Below are positions 25,667 to 34,461 of a stretch of DNA of 64,000 bases, piece after piece. The notes below the pieces were generated by a model, which worked only from the letters and a program-made list of their open reading frames with translations, did no database searches and had not been told where the DNA came from. Source of the DNA: Paracoccus subflavus. Its GTDB lineage: Bacteria > Pseudomonadota > Alphaproteobacteria > Rhodobacterales > Rhodobacteraceae. Within the stretch, counting starts at the first letter, position 1. The number at the start of each line of letters is the position of its first letter. A program made the position numbers and the translations under genes. Where the stretch lies: NCBI RefSeq assembly GCF_004310345.1, contig NZ_SISK01000002.1, forward strand, positions 327,591-391,590, written 5' to 3'.

Positions 25667-26328
25667 CCCCTGTTCTTGCGATAGCTGTCCTTCAGCGAGA
25701 TCCGGTCGCCGTCGAAACGGAAGATGTCGCAGCCCTGTACATCGACCGTCTTGCCGTTGCGGTCGGTGCCGACGAAGCGCCATTCCGACAGCCCCGTATC
25801 GCCTACGGCATGATGGCTGTCGGCGGTCCAGGCCGCCTGCGGAAAGGTGTCGAGTATCGCAGCGTAAGACGCGCGGACAGCATCGCGCCCGACAAAGCGC
25901 CGCCCCTCGGCATCCGGGCCGGCCGAGGCGTGGAAGGCGCAGTCATCCGCCATGCAATCCATCAGACCGTCCACGTTGCGGGCGTTCCACACGGCCATGA
26001 AGCGCATCAGCGTCTCGCGGCGGCGCTGCGACAGGTGGTGTGCGACCGTCTCCACCTCCAGAAAGGCCAGGGGGGCGGGGCCTGCATTGGTGACGTTGTG
26101 ATGCACTCCTTCGCGCCGCGAATAGGGCACGCCGTGCCGCAGCGCCGCCGTGGCCGTCTCGTCCCCCGGCAGGTCGAGGCCAAGCGTCCCGTCCGTCAGC
26201 GGCACGATCACATAATCATGCCCATGCACATGCCAGCCCGTTTCCGCCCCTGGCTGAAAGCGCCATTCGGTGACCTTGAAGCGGTCGTCGTCGATATGCA
26301 CGATCCCTTCGGCAACGGCTTTCGTCAT
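25663..26328 (-). CDS. Cupin-SnoaL-like two-domain protein
   Basis: A 221-residue cytoplasmic protein joining two small folds. Residues ~1-105 are a cupin with ETGWHVHGHDYVIVPLTDG (metal-binding histidines) and a second motif near HGVPYSRREGVHHNVTN. Residues ~110-221 are an NTF2/SnoaL-like domain (ETLMRFMAVWNARNVDGLMDCMADDCAFHASAGP, RFVGRDAVRASYAAIL). I chose the ATG at 26328 because AAGGAG lies directly upstream of it. It follows a GNAT gene by 17 nt on the minus strand. Both folds are common in detoxification and small-molecule enzymes; no specific reaction can be assigned. Confidence 0.85.
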   Translation of the reverse strand: MTKAVAEGIVHIDDDRFKVTEWRFQPGAETGWHVHGHDYVIVPLTDGTLGLDLPGDETATAALRHGVPYSRREGVHHNVTNAGPAPLAFLEVETVAHHLSQRRRETLMRFMAVWNARNVDGLMDCMADDCAFHASAGPDAEGRRFVGRDAVRASYAAILDTFPQAAWTADSHHAVGDTGLSEWRFVGTDRNGKTVDVQGCDIFRFDGDRISLKDSYRKNRG

Positions 26329-26345
26329 CTTCAACTCCTTTCCTG

Positions 26346-26894
26346 TCACGCCCCCGCGCCGATCCCCGCCAATGACGCGGGCGACGGGTGGCGCCAGATT
26401 TCCATCGGTCCCAGCCGCACGTGCTGGAACATTCCTTCAAAGGTGCAATCCATCCGCCGCGCCAGACGGATGGAGCGTTCGTTGGCCGGGTCGATCATGC
26501 TGACGGCGGTTTTCCAACCTAGCGTGCCATAGGCATGGGCGCGGGCGGCAAGGGCCGCCTCCAGCGCGATGCCGCGCCCTTCGGCATAGCCCATCAGGAC
26601 CCAGCCCACCTCGGGTTCCATCCAGCCTTCGGGGAACCACAGGCCGACATGGCCGCAAAAGCGGCCCGTGGCGCGTTCTTCCACCGCCCAGAAGCCGTAG
26701 CCGCGAAGCGCCCAGTGGCCCAGATGCGTGGCAAGGGCCCGCCATGCCAGTTCGCGCGCCATCGGCCCGCCGATGAGGCATGATCTTTCGGTTTCGTAGA
26801 AGGCGGCAAAATCGTCGAAATCCGACTGGCGGTATTCCCGCAGAAGCAGGTTCTGCGTTGTCAGTCGGGGAATGGTGACGGTGAATGGGTCCAT
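26346..26894 (-). CDS. RimJ/RimL-type GNAT acetyltransferase
   Basis: A 182-residue acetyltransferase of the RimJ/RimL-like group: TTQNLLLREYRQSDFDDFAAFYETE at the start, FCGHVGLWFPEGWMEPEVGWVL, GRGIALEAALAARAHAYG as the acetyl-CoA loop, and NERSIRLARRMDCTFEG. The true start is ATG 26894 with GGCAGGAT upstream; the longer open frame toward 27284 is spurious. It is the first gene of a two-gene minus-strand operon with the cupin protein. Substrate may be a protein N-terminus or a small molecule. Confidence 0.9.
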   Translation of the reverse strand: MDPFTVTIPRLTTQNLLLREYRQSDFDDFAAFYETERSCLIGGPMARELAWRALATHLGHWALRGYGFWAVEERATGRFCGHVGLWFPEGWMEPEVGWVLMGYAEGRGIALEAALAARAHAYGTLGWKTAVSMIDPANERSIRLARRMDCTFEGMFQHVRLGPMEIWRHPSPASLAGIGAGA

Positions 26895-26985
26895 CGCTAT
26901 CCTGCCTTTTCGCGGCAGGTTATCCCGAAGCGGGGCGCGCTGGAAATGCCTGCCTGTGCAAGCTGCTATGCACGATGCGCCGGGA

Positions 26986-27174
26986 TCAGGCGGCCAACGC
27001 GGCGGCCTTGCGGGCGCGGTGGTCCAGCGCGATGCGGGTGAAGCTGTCCATGTCGGCCCGGAAGATGGTCTCGAGCTCGGTCCGCAGGGCCATGGAGGTT
27101 TCGCTTCCGGCAACGCAGGGCAGGGCGGCGACAGGGCGCGCAGAGCGGAGGGCGGTGGCGATGCGGTTGAACAT
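26986..27174 (-). CDS. Small hypothetical protein (62 aa)
   Basis: A short frame with strongly GC-rich third codon positions, like genuine genes of this genome, encoding a soluble basic and Ala-rich peptide (SMALRTELETIFRADMDSFTRIALDHRARKAAALAA). No clear ribosome-binding site is visible before the ATG and I recognise no family. It lies between the GNAT operon and the IS5 remnant. It may be real or a codon-biased chance frame. Confidence 0.4.
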   Translation of the reverse strand: MFNRIATALRSARPVAALPCVAGSETSMALRTELETIFRADMDSFTRIALDHRARKAAALAA

Positions 27175-27344
27175 GGCGGCGTTCTAGGTTGGACCTTCGA
27201 TACGCCAAAGATGCGCCAAACCCCGCCTTTCAACAATCTGACGTAAAGGCAGCGGGTCCGGCGGAACGCTAATCTGAGGCGCACCCCGGAACACGATATC
27301 GTACAGACGTTTCATCGGCGACAGCGGGGCAGGAGCGCTGAACG

Positions 27345-28009
27345 ACAGCCCCATTCGACAGCGCCAGATCTGCAGCAGCAGCTTGATCGGCGATTGCGGA
27401 TATGAAGGTGTGGGGGCAGCGGTCGTAGCGGGTGGCGATGCGCCGCTAGTCTTTGAGCTTGATTTTCCTGTTTTATTTCGGTGGGATGCAAACCTCGAGG
27501 TTGCGGTCGGCCAAGGCTTCGCAGAGCCCGTCGGCATCATGGCCCCTGCCGGCCAGCAGCGCCTTCGCCGGGGGCAGCGACATAACAGGGCGGCAGCACC
27601 GGTATGATCGCTGATCTGGCCTGCCGTCAGAAACAGGCCGCGGGGCAGGCCCTCGTTGCCGCAGGCGGCGTGCAGTTTCGAGTTCACCCCGCCCTTGGTG
27701 CGCCCGATATGCCGGAAAAAGCCCCTTTCTCAGCAGGCTGGCCGCCGTCCGGTGGGCCTTGAGGTGGGTGGCGCCGATCATGATTTCCCCGGTATCGCCG
27801 CCCTTGGCAGGCACGACGAAGATGCGCCCGAACGCGCCCGACGCGCTCCAGCGGATGAGGCGGTTGCAGATTGTCTTGTGCGGCCCGCAGCTTGCGGGCA
27901 TGCCGCGCCACCGCAGGCCGTTGCGGATGACAGGGATGATGCCGCCGATCACCCGCCGGTCATCCACCCGCGTCATCCGGGCTTCGGAAAGCAGGATCGT
28001 TCCGGTCAT
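27345..28009 (-). pseudogene. Decayed IS5-family (IS427/IS1031-like) transposase
   Basis: Fragments in different frames match one IS5-type DDE transposase. DRRVIGGIIPVIRNGLRWRG, GPHKT and ATHLKAHRTAASLLRKG are in one frame; NSKLHAACGNEG, FLTAGQISDHTGAAALL in another; LLAGRGHDADGLCEALADRN, CIPPK in the first again; and the tail RRIATRYDRCPHTFISAI follows a stop. I see two frameshifts (near 27720 and 27595), loss of the segment that normally holds the RxxIE catalytic part, a Trp-to-TAG change before RRIATRYD, and the first catalytic Asp replaced by Gly (MIGATHL for MIDATHL). The element is dead. Clear terminal inverted repeats could not be found. Confidence 0.8.
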
Positions 28010-28082
28010 GGGGGCACCCCCTTGGTGCCGCCGGTGAATCAGCGAGGTGGCAGACCGGGAAGTGACTTAATGGGGCCAGAGG

Positions 28083-28808
28083 TTAGGCCGCGTCCTTCAG
28101 CAGCGCCAAAGCTTGGCGAAGATCGATCGCCCCGTCATAAAGCGCCCGGCCTGAAATCGCGCCCGCGATTACCTGGGTCTGTGCAAGGGCCTGCAGATCG
28201 TCCAGCGACGACACCCCGCCAGAGGCGATCACGGGAATGGAGACCGCGCGGGCCAGGGCTTCGGTCGCGGCGATATTTGGGCCGGCCATCGCGCCATCGC
28301 GGTCGATGTCGGTATAGATGATCGCGGCCACGCCCGCGTCCTGGAAAAGGCGGGCCAGATCGGTTGCCATCACATTCGTCTCGGTCGCCCAGCCGCGTGT
28401 GGCGACCCGACCGGCGCGGGCGTCGATGCCGACCGCGATCCGGCCCGGAAAGGCCGCCGCCGCCTGCCGCACCAGATCGGGGTTCTCGACCGCAACCGTT
28501 CCCAGGATCACGCGGGACAGTCCTTGGGACAGCCAGCCCTCGATGGTGGCCAGGTCGCGGATGCCGCCGCCAAGCTGGACGGGAATCTCGATCGCCGCCA
28601 GGATCGCCTGAACCGCCGCCGCATTGACCGGGTGGCCGGCAAAGGCGCCGTTCAGATCCACCAGATGCAGCCATTCCGCCCCGGCATCCTGAAAGGCACG
28701 CGCCTGCGCCGCCGGGTCGGTGCCGAACACGGTCGCCGCCTCCATGTCCCCGCGCAGCAGACGGACGCAGTTGCCATCCTTGAGGTCGATGGCGGGATAA
28801 AGGATCAT
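28083..28808 (-). CDS. hisA: HisA, phosphoribosylformimino-5-aminoimidazole carboxamide ribotide isomerase
   Basis: A 241-residue TIM-barrel isomerase for step four of histidine synthesis. The catalytic pair is visible: Asp in [15 protein letters not shown] near the N-terminus, and Asp in YTDIDRDG in the C-terminal half. Phosphate-binding loops are QLGGGIRD and [10 protein letters not shown]. The gene stands alone: neither hisB, hisH nor hisF is adjacent, and an IS5 remnant lies immediately downstream. The protein itself looks intact and full length. Confidence 0.94.
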   Translation of the reverse strand: MILYPAIDLKDGNCVRLLRGDMEAATVFGTDPAAQARAFQDAGAEWLHLVDLNGAFAGHPVNAAAVQAILAAIEIPVQLGGGIRDLATIEGWLSQGLSRVILGTVAVENPDLVRQAAAAFPGRIAVGIDARAGRVATRGWATETNVMATDLARLFQDAGVAAIIYTDIDRDGAMAGPNIAATEALARAVSIPVIASGGVSSLDDLQALAQTQVIAGAISGRALYDGAIDLRQALALLKDAA

Positions 28809-28948
28809 GGCGGCTTTCCCCGGCTGATGGATCGTGCCTCCTTTGCCATGGGGCCGGACGAAACGGAAGGGCGTACCGCGACCTCACGTCACGCTTGCCA
28901 GAGTTCGGGCCGCCGCCCAGCATCCGTCCGCATCCTGAGGAGGGAACC

Positions 28949-29332
28949 ATGCGCCACATCATCATCGCCGCCGCCCTTGCATGGGCCGGCACCACCGCCA
29001 CAGCCGACCCGATCGAGGGCGTCTGGCAGACGCAGCCGGACGAAGGATCGTTCGCCCATGTCGCCATCATCCCGTGCGGCGGGGCCTTCTGCGGCACCAT
29101 CAGCAGGACCTTTCAGGGCGGGTCGGAATACCAGTCGCCGAACCTGGGTCGCCAGATCGTCATCGACATGGCCCCCCAGGGTGGCGGCAGCTATGCGGGC
29201 AAGGTCTGGCGTCCCGCCAATGACAGGATCTACAACGGCAAGGCCAGCGTGCAGGGTGACCGGATGAGCCTGTCGGGCTGCGTCGCGGGCGGGCTGATCT
29301 GTAAAAGCCAGACCTGGGCGCGGGTGCAGTAG
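28949..29332 (+). CDS. DUF2147 secreted protein
   Basis: A 127-residue exported protein. The signal peptide MRHIIIAAALAWAGTTATADP is followed by the DUF2147 beta-barrel-like domain (IEGVWQTQPDEGSFAHVAIIPCGGAFCGTIS, APQGGGSYAGKVWRPANDRIYNGKASV, LSGCVAGGLICKSQTWARV). The cysteine pairs probably form disulfides in the periplasm. A GAGGAGGG ribosome-binding site precedes ATG 28949. Function of the family is unknown. It is divergent from hisA. Confidence 0.88.
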   Translation: MRHIIIAAALAWAGTTATADPIEGVWQTQPDEGSFAHVAIIPCGGAFCGTISRTFQGGSEYQSPNLGRQIVIDMAPQGGGSYAGKVWRPANDRIYNGKASVQGDRMSLSGCVAGGLICKSQTWARVQ

Positions 29333-29391
29333 AACGGGCAACCCGGTCCAAGGGTGCGGCGTTTCCTTGTCGTGTAACAAGGAAACCAGAC

Positions 29392-30210
29392 ATGCCGATG
29401 ATCACGACGCGCGACGGAACCGAACTTTACGTCAAGGATTGGGGGCTGGGCCGTCCCGTGGTGCTGATCCACGGCTGGCCCTTGAATTCAGACAGTTGGG
29501 AATACCAGGCCGTCAAACTGGCCGAGGCAGGATACCGCGTTGTCAGCTATGACCGGCGGGGGTTTGGCCGGTCCGGACAACCCTGGGACGGCTATGACTA
29601 TGACACGCTGGCCGACGATCTGGCCGACGTCATCAAGGGTCTGGACCTTGCCGATGCCACGCTGGTCGGCTTTTCGATGGGCGGGGGCGAGGTGGCGCGG
29701 TACATGTCCCGCCACGGCGCGGGCGTGTCGCAGGCCGTATTCGTCAGTTCGGTCGCGCCGGGAATGCTGAAATCACCGGGCAATCCCGACGGTATCACCC
29801 AGGATGTCCTGGACGGCATCCGGGATGGCCTGCGCAAGGACCGCCCGGCCTTTCTGACGGATTTCTTCAAGGCCTTCTATGGGCAAGGGATGGTCAGCGG
29901 CGTCAGCCAGCCGATCCTGGACTGGAGCCTGGGAATGGCGATGTCGGCCAGCCCCCGGGCCACGCTGGAATGCGTGACCGCCTTCGGCACGACCGATTTC
30001 ACAGGCGATGTGTCCGGCATCACGGTTCCGACGCTGATCGTGCACGGCACCGGCGACAAGACCGTGCCGATCGCGGCGACGGCACAGCGCCTGGCCGACA
30101 TGCTGCCGCAGGCGACCCTTCGGGAATACAAAGGCGCGCCGCATGGGCTGACGGCAACCCATGCCGATCAGTTGACCCAGGATCTGCTGGAATTCCTGAG
30201 TCAGGCTTGA
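29392..30210 (+). CDS. Alpha/beta hydrolase, non-haem chloroperoxidase/arylesterase-like
   Basis: A 272-residue cofactor-free haloperoxidase-type hydrolase. The oxyanion loop is VVLIHGWPLNSDSW, the nucleophile Ser is in VGFSMGGGEVARY, the acid Asp in VHGTGDKTVPI, and the His in APHGLTATHADQL. The triad is complete. There is no signal peptide. Such enzymes hydrolyse esters or lactones and can make peracids; the natural substrate is unknown. It is monocistronic, 59 nt after the DUF2147 gene. Confidence 0.9.
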   Translation: MPMITTRDGTELYVKDWGLGRPVVLIHGWPLNSDSWEYQAVKLAEAGYRVVSYDRRGFGRSGQPWDGYDYDTLADDLADVIKGLDLADATLVGFSMGGGEVARYMSRHGAGVSQAVFVSSVAPGMLKSPGNPDGITQDVLDGIRDGLRKDRPAFLTDFFKAFYGQGMVSGVSQPILDWSLGMAMSASPRATLECVTAFGTTDFTGDVSGITVPTLIVHGTGDKTVPIAATAQRLADMLPQATLREYKGAPHGLTATHADQLTQDLLEFLSQA

Positions 30211-30220
30211 TCGGACCCGC

Positions 30221-31384
30221 TTACGCCGTCCGCCATTGCGACAGGCAAGGGATCTTGTCCCGGTCGCAGCGGTCGGCGTATTTGCGGGCGATTTCCTGCA
30301 CCTCGGCCAAAAGGCCGTCGGCCAGCCGGATCGGGTCAAGCCCCAGGCCCAGGAAACGGTCGTTGGCGACGTGGAGGTCGTTCTCGTCCGCCTCGTTGCG
30401 GGGGTTCTTCAGGAACGCGACCTCGACCCCGGTCTGGTCGGCGATCATCCGGGCCAGGTCGCGAACCCGGTGCGTTTCGGTCATCTGGTTCAGGATGTTG
30501 ACGCGGTCGCCCGTGGCGGGCGGGTTCATCAGGGCCAGTTCGATGCAGCGGCAGGTGTCCTGGATATGGATGAAGGCGCGGGTCTGGCCGCCCGTGCCAT
30601 GCACGGTCAGCGGATAGCCGATCGCCGCCTGCATCAGGAAGCGGTTCAGCACCGTGCCGTAATCCCCGTCATAATCAAAGCGGTTGATCAGCCGGTCGTC
30701 CATCCGGGTTTCCTCTGTCTGGGTGCCCCAGACGATGCCCTGGTGGAGGTCGGTGACGCGAACCCCGTCGTTCTTGTTATAATAGAAGAAGAACAACTGA
30801 TCCTGGGTCTTGGTCATGTGATAGATCGACCCCGGATTGGCGGGATACAGGATTTCCTGCCGGTGCGGGCCGTTTTCGGTTTCCACCATCACGTCCAGAT
30901 AGCCTTCGGGGATCTTCATGCCCGCCGTGCCGTATCCATAGACGCCCATGGTGCCCAGATGGACCAGATGGATGTCCTGTCCGCTTTCGACGATGGCGGC
31001 CAACACGTCGTTGGTGGCGTTCAGGTTGTTGCTGACGGTGTAACGCTTGTGCCAGCTTGATTTCATGGAATAGGGCGCGGCGCGCTGTTCGGCGAAATGG
31101 ATCACCGCGTCAGGCCGTTCCTGCTGCAGCAGCGTCAGCAGGCGGTGATAATGCTTGCCCACCGTGAAGTTTTCCACCCGGATGGAGTGGTTGGTCAGGT
31201 CGTGCCAGGCGCGGACGCGTTCGCCCAGGGGACGGATGGGGGTCAGGCTGCTGACCTCAAGCTCGATGTCGATCTTGCGGCGCGACAGATTGTCCACGAT
31301 GATGATGTCATGACCGCGCGCTGACAGGTGCAGGGCGGTGGGCCAGCCGCAGAAACCGTCTCCGCCTAGAACGATGATCTTCAT
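30221..31384 (-). CDS. sqdB: UDP-sulfoquinovose synthase-like epimerase/dehydratase
   Basis: A 387-residue extended SDR. The NAD motif is [15 protein letters not shown] at 7-21, the SqdB-type [20 protein letters not shown] follows, and the catalytic Thr145 (LGTMGVYG) and Tyr188-x3-Lys192 (SIYHMTK) are in place. [12 protein letters not shown] and [15 protein letters not shown] also match SqdB. The family makes UDP-sulfoquinovose from UDP-glucose and sulfite for the sulfolipid SQDG. No sqdD, sqdC or sqdX-type gene is adjacent; instead capsule-export genes lie upstream. It may therefore supply a capsule sugar, but sulfolipid synthesis is the default reading. Confidence 0.85.
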   Translation of the reverse strand: MKIIVLGGDGFCGWPTALHLSARGHDIIIVDNLSRRKIDIELEVSSLTPIRPLGERVRAWHDLTNHSIRVENFTVGKHYHRLLTLLQQERPDAVIHFAEQRAAPYSMKSSWHKRYTVSNNLNATNDVLAAIVESGQDIHLVHLGTMGVYGYGTAGMKIPEGYLDVMVETENGPHRQEILYPANPGSIYHMTKTQDQLFFFYYNKNDGVRVTDLHQGIVWGTQTEETRMDDRLINRFDYDGDYGTVLNRFLMQAAIGYPLTVHGTGGQTRAFIHIQDTCRCIELALMNPPATGDRVNILNQMTETHRVRDLARMIADQTGVEVAFLKNPRNEADENDLHVANDRFLGLGLDPIRLADGLLAEVQEIARKYADRCDRDKIPCLSQWRTA

Positions 31385-31489
31385 GAACCTGCCTTATCCA
31401 GTCGCGTTTCCCGCCTTTTAGAGCGGGCCCAGGGCATATGCCATAGCCCCTGGATCAACGACACAGGGCTGTTTCAATCGGTCCGGGGA

Positions 31490-32155
31490 TCAGGCCGACA
31501 ACCGCCGCATGTTCTCGGTATGAACGCGGATCGCATCCTCGAGATCGTCGAAATAGCTGAGCTTGCCGTTTTCCAGAACGGCGCCCGCATGGCAGATTTC
31601 GCGCAATGTCGGCATGGAGTGGGACACCACTACCGCACCGGCGGCGGTCATGCGGGCATTGAAGACATGGTTCGATTTGGCGCGGAACGCCGCATCGCCC
31701 ACCGCCGACACCTCGTCCACCAGATAGGTGTCGAAGGGCACGGCCATGGATACGCCAAAGGCAAGGCGCGCCCGCATCCCTGAGGAATAGGTGCGGAAGG
31801 GCAGATAGAAATGCTGGCCCAGTTCGGCGAAATCCTCGACAAAGTCGCGCATCTCGTCGCTGTCGATGCCATAGACGCGGGCCACGAAGCGGCAGTTTTG
31901 TTCGCCCGTCAGTTCGCCGTTGAAGGACCCGGCAAAGCCGACCGGCCAACTGATCGTCCCGGTGGACAGGATTTCCCCCGACGTGGGCAGCATCGCCCCC
32001 GAGATCATCCGCAGCAGCGAGGATTTCCCCGCCCCGTTCCGCCCCAGCAGCGCCACCGACACCCCGCTGGGAAAGGTGGCGTTCAGGTTGTCGGCCACCA
32101 CCTTCTGCCGACCGTTCAGCTTGTAGATCTTGGTCAGGTTCTCCAGCCGGATCAT
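31490..32155 (-). CDS. kpsT: Capsule polysaccharide export ATPase, KpsT/CtrD-like
   Basis: A 221-residue ABC ATPase with Walker A GRNGAGKS (38-45), a signature YSSGMRARLAFGVSMAVPFDTYLVDEVSAVGD in which signature and Walker B run together as in KpsT, and switch VSHSMPTLREIC. It lacks the long C-terminal domain of O-antigen ATPases. It energises export of group 2/3-type capsular polysaccharide through the KpsM permease. It overlaps kpsE by 4 nt on the minus strand. Confidence 0.92.
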   Translation of the reverse strand: MIRLENLTKIYKLNGRQKVVADNLNATFPSGVSVALLGRNGAGKSSLLRMISGAMLPTSGEILSTGTISWPVGFAGSFNGELTGEQNCRFVARVYGIDSDEMRDFVEDFAELGQHFYLPFRTYSSGMRARLAFGVSMAVPFDTYLVDEVSAVGDAAFRAKSNHVFNARMTAAGAVVVSHSMPTLREICHAGAVLENGKLSYFDDLEDAIRVHTENMRRLSA

Positions 32156-33513
32156 CGCCGGTCGCGCAGGCTGTAGAAGGTCAGCACACCCACCACCCAG
32201 ATCAGCAGCAGAAACCCGGCCATGATCGGCAAAAGCGTCATCCGCTGCGGAAATTCCGAATCCTGGGCCAGCGTCGGTTTCACATAGGCGGCAAGATAGC
32301 GGGTTTGACGCATCGCCTCGGCGCGGGCGGTTTCGTGGGCAGCCAGAGCCGCGACATAGGATTGTTCGGCGAATTCGCGATCGACCATCAGGCTTTCGTA
32401 CTGGCCCACGACCTCGGACAGGGCCTCGCCGGTTGCGGTTTCTGACCCGAACTTCTGGCGCTCGGCCGCGATCTGTTCGCGGATCACGTCCACGCGCAAC
32501 TGGGTCTGCGCGATCCGGGGGTCGTTGTCCTGGGCATTGGCCCGCAACAGGCCAAGCGCCACAAGCTGTTCGGCAAGCTGGGCTTGCAGGGTGCTGACCA
32601 CCGTCACCTGTCCCGCGACATCGGCGGTGGGATCGACTAGCTGATATTCGTTGCGGAACCGGGTCATCGCCTGACGGGCGCTCCGCAGGCGTTCCAGCGA
32701 TTCGTCCAGTTCCTGCCGGGAATAGCGCAGGGCATCGGCACGGGCGATGTCGTTCAGTTCGTTGACCAGGACCGTGCCCTCGTCATAGATGGCTTGGGCG
32801 ATGGCCTGGGCATCGCGGGGTTCAAAGGCCAGAACGCGCAGGTCGATCATCCCCTCGTCGTAATAGACGCGGACCTTGCGTTCCCATTCCGACAGCAGAT
32901 CCTCCAGGGATTCGTTGCCGGTATAGGCAAAGAGCGGATCGTTTTCGGGTTTCGACCAGATGGCCCGGAGATCCAGCCGGTCGTCGATCCGCTGCACCAG
33001 ATCATGGCTCTGGATGAACTTGTAGAGAATGTCGGTATCGCTGCCGGTGCTGGAGCTGCTGCCCACCAGCGAGGTCAGGCCCCCCAGCAGCTCGCTGGAG
33101 GTCGGGCCGGATTCGGACCGGACCGTGAAGCCCATGTAAGAGGCGTACTGATCGGCCGCGCGCGCGAACAGATACCAGGCCGTGATCGCGACGGGAATCA
33201 CCACGACCAGCAGAAAGCTGAGCGCAAGCACCCGGTGCCGGGACTTGACGCGGGCGTTGCCGGCGGTGGGCCTGACCGGCGGCAGGTCGAGGGCCGGCTG
33301 TGGCGCTGCCGGACGGGGGGGCGTCGCGGGCACGGGGCGCGGCGGCTGCGCAGGGGCGGGCCTGACCGGCTGCACGGCGGCGGCCGGACCGGCAGGTTGC
33401 CCCGCCGCCTTTGCCCCTGCCGCAGAGATCACGGCTTGGGGGGCCGCGCCGGCCCTGCCCGCGTCAGGCCGGGGCAGGTCGGCATTCACGGGCTTGTCTT
33501 GGAAAGCGGTCAT
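32152..33513 (-). CDS. kpsE: Capsule export inner-membrane/periplasmic protein, KpsE/CtrB-like
   Basis: A 453-residue polysaccharide co-polymerase-type protein. Residues 1-85 are an unusual Pro/Ala-rich cytoplasmic tail. A membrane helix follows (VLALSFLLVVVIPVAITAWYLFA, about 93-115), then a long periplasmic domain rich in coiled coil (ARADALRYSRQELDESLERLRSARQAMTRFRNEYQL), and a final helix near 428-447 (LLPIMAGFLLLIWVVGVLTFYSL). It links the KpsMT transporter to the outer membrane. The proline-rich tail is longer than in Escherichia coli KpsE (about 382 residues). It precedes kpsT. Confidence 0.88.
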   Translation of the reverse strand: MTAFQDKPVNADLPRPDAGRAGAAPQAVISAAGAKAAGQPAGPAAAVQPVRPAPAQPPRPVPATPPRPAAPQPALDLPPVRPTAGNARVKSRHRVLALSFLLVVVIPVAITAWYLFARAADQYASYMGFTVRSESGPTSSELLGGLTSLVGSSSSTGSDTDILYKFIQSHDLVQRIDDRLDLRAIWSKPENDPLFAYTGNESLEDLLSEWERKVRVYYDEGMIDLRVLAFEPRDAQAIAQAIYDEGTVLVNELNDIARADALRYSRQELDESLERLRSARQAMTRFRNEYQLVDPTADVAGQVTVVSTLQAQLAEQLVALGLLRANAQDNDPRIAQTQLRVDVIREQIAAERQKFGSETATGEALSEVVGQYESLMVDREFAEQSYVAALAAHETARAEAMRQTRYLAAYVKPTLAQDSEFPQRMTLLPIMAGFLLLIWVVGVLTFYSLRDRR

Positions 33514-33621
33514 GGCGCGGCAACCAGCCTGCTGTTGATCTGTTGTCCCGTGTCATACATAAACCGCCCACACAGTTCCAGCGTCCTTGCGGAACCGTGA
33601 CAGACAAGAACGGATCGGCGG

Positions 33622-34461
33622 ATGTCCAAGGTCAGCTTTCCCTCGCCTGCGGCCCCCGGGGATGCATCCCGGGGCCTGCGCCTGTCGCACAAGCACCGGT
33701 CGTTTTCGTCCCTGAGGGCCATCGGCGCCCTGGTGCTGCGCGAGATGTCGACCACCAACGGCCGGTCGGCGGGCGGATACCTGTGGGCCATTGCCGAACC
33801 GGTGGCCGGGATCGTTCTGCTGACCCTGTGCTTTTCGCTGATCTTTGTGTCGCCGCCGATCGGCACGAACTTTCCGATCTTCTACGCGACCGGCATGGTG
33901 CCTTTCCTGTTCTATATGAACATCCAGGCCAAGGTCGCGCAGTCGGTCCTGTATTCCAAGGCGCTTTTGGCCTATCCCGCCGTGACCTTCATGGATGCGC
34001 TGCTGGCGCGGATGATCATGAATGGCATCACGCAACTGCTGGTGGCCTATCTGATCTTTGCCGCACTGCTGATCTTTCAGGACACCCGTACCGATCCGCA
34101 GGCCGGAGGCATCGCCCTGGCGCTGTTGATGGCCTTTGCCTTCGGGGCAGCAGTTGGGGTGATCAACTGTTTCCTGAACGAGGCGTTTCCATGGTGGATG
34201 CAGGTCTGGGCGATCCTGAACCGGCCGCTGTTCCTGATTTCTTGCGTGGTTTTCGTATTCGACGACATTCCGCAGCCGTTCCGGGACTATTTGTGGTGGA
34301 ACCCGCTGGTCCATATCGTCGGCCAGACGCGCAAGTCGTTTTATCCCTCCTATGCGGGGGATTATGTCAGCCCGGCCTATGTGCTGGGAATGTCGCTGCT
34401 GGTCTATGCCATCGGGCTGGCGCTGCTGATCCGGTATCACCGCGACCTTCAGAACAGCTAA
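33622..34461 (+). CDS. kpsM: Capsule polysaccharide export permease, KpsM/CtrC-like
   Basis: A 279-residue ABC-2 type permease with about six membrane helices. Family blocks are LVLREMSTTNGRSAGGYLWAIAEPVAGIVLL, FYATGMVPFLFYMNIQAKVAQSV and the C-terminal WWNPLVHIVGQTRKSFYPSY. It forms the export channel with KpsT. It is transcribed divergently from kpsE-kpsT, with 108 nt between the starts; in many genomes the three are in one operon. No outer-membrane KpsD or glycosyltransferase is seen in the window. Confidence 0.9.
   Translation: MSKVSFPSPAAPGDASRGLRLSHKHRSFSSLRAIGALVLREMSTTNGRSAGGYLWAIAEPVAGIVLLTLCFSLIFVSPPIGTNFPIFYATGMVPFLFYMNIQAKVAQSVLYSKALLAYPAVTFMDALLARMIMNGITQLLVAYLIFAALLIFQDTRTDPQAGGIALALLMAFAFGAAVGVINCFLNEAFPWWMQVWAILNRPLFLISCVVFVFDDIPQPFRDYLWWNPLVHIVGQTRKSFYPSYAGDYVSPAYVLGMSLLVYAIGLALLIRYHRDLQNS

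Noticed and set aside
27184..27315. 44-codon minus-strand frame (MKRLYDIVFRGAPQIS...) beside the IS remnant
   Set aside because: Its codon use is unlike real genes here and no ribosome-binding site or family is evident; it is probably part of the decayed element.
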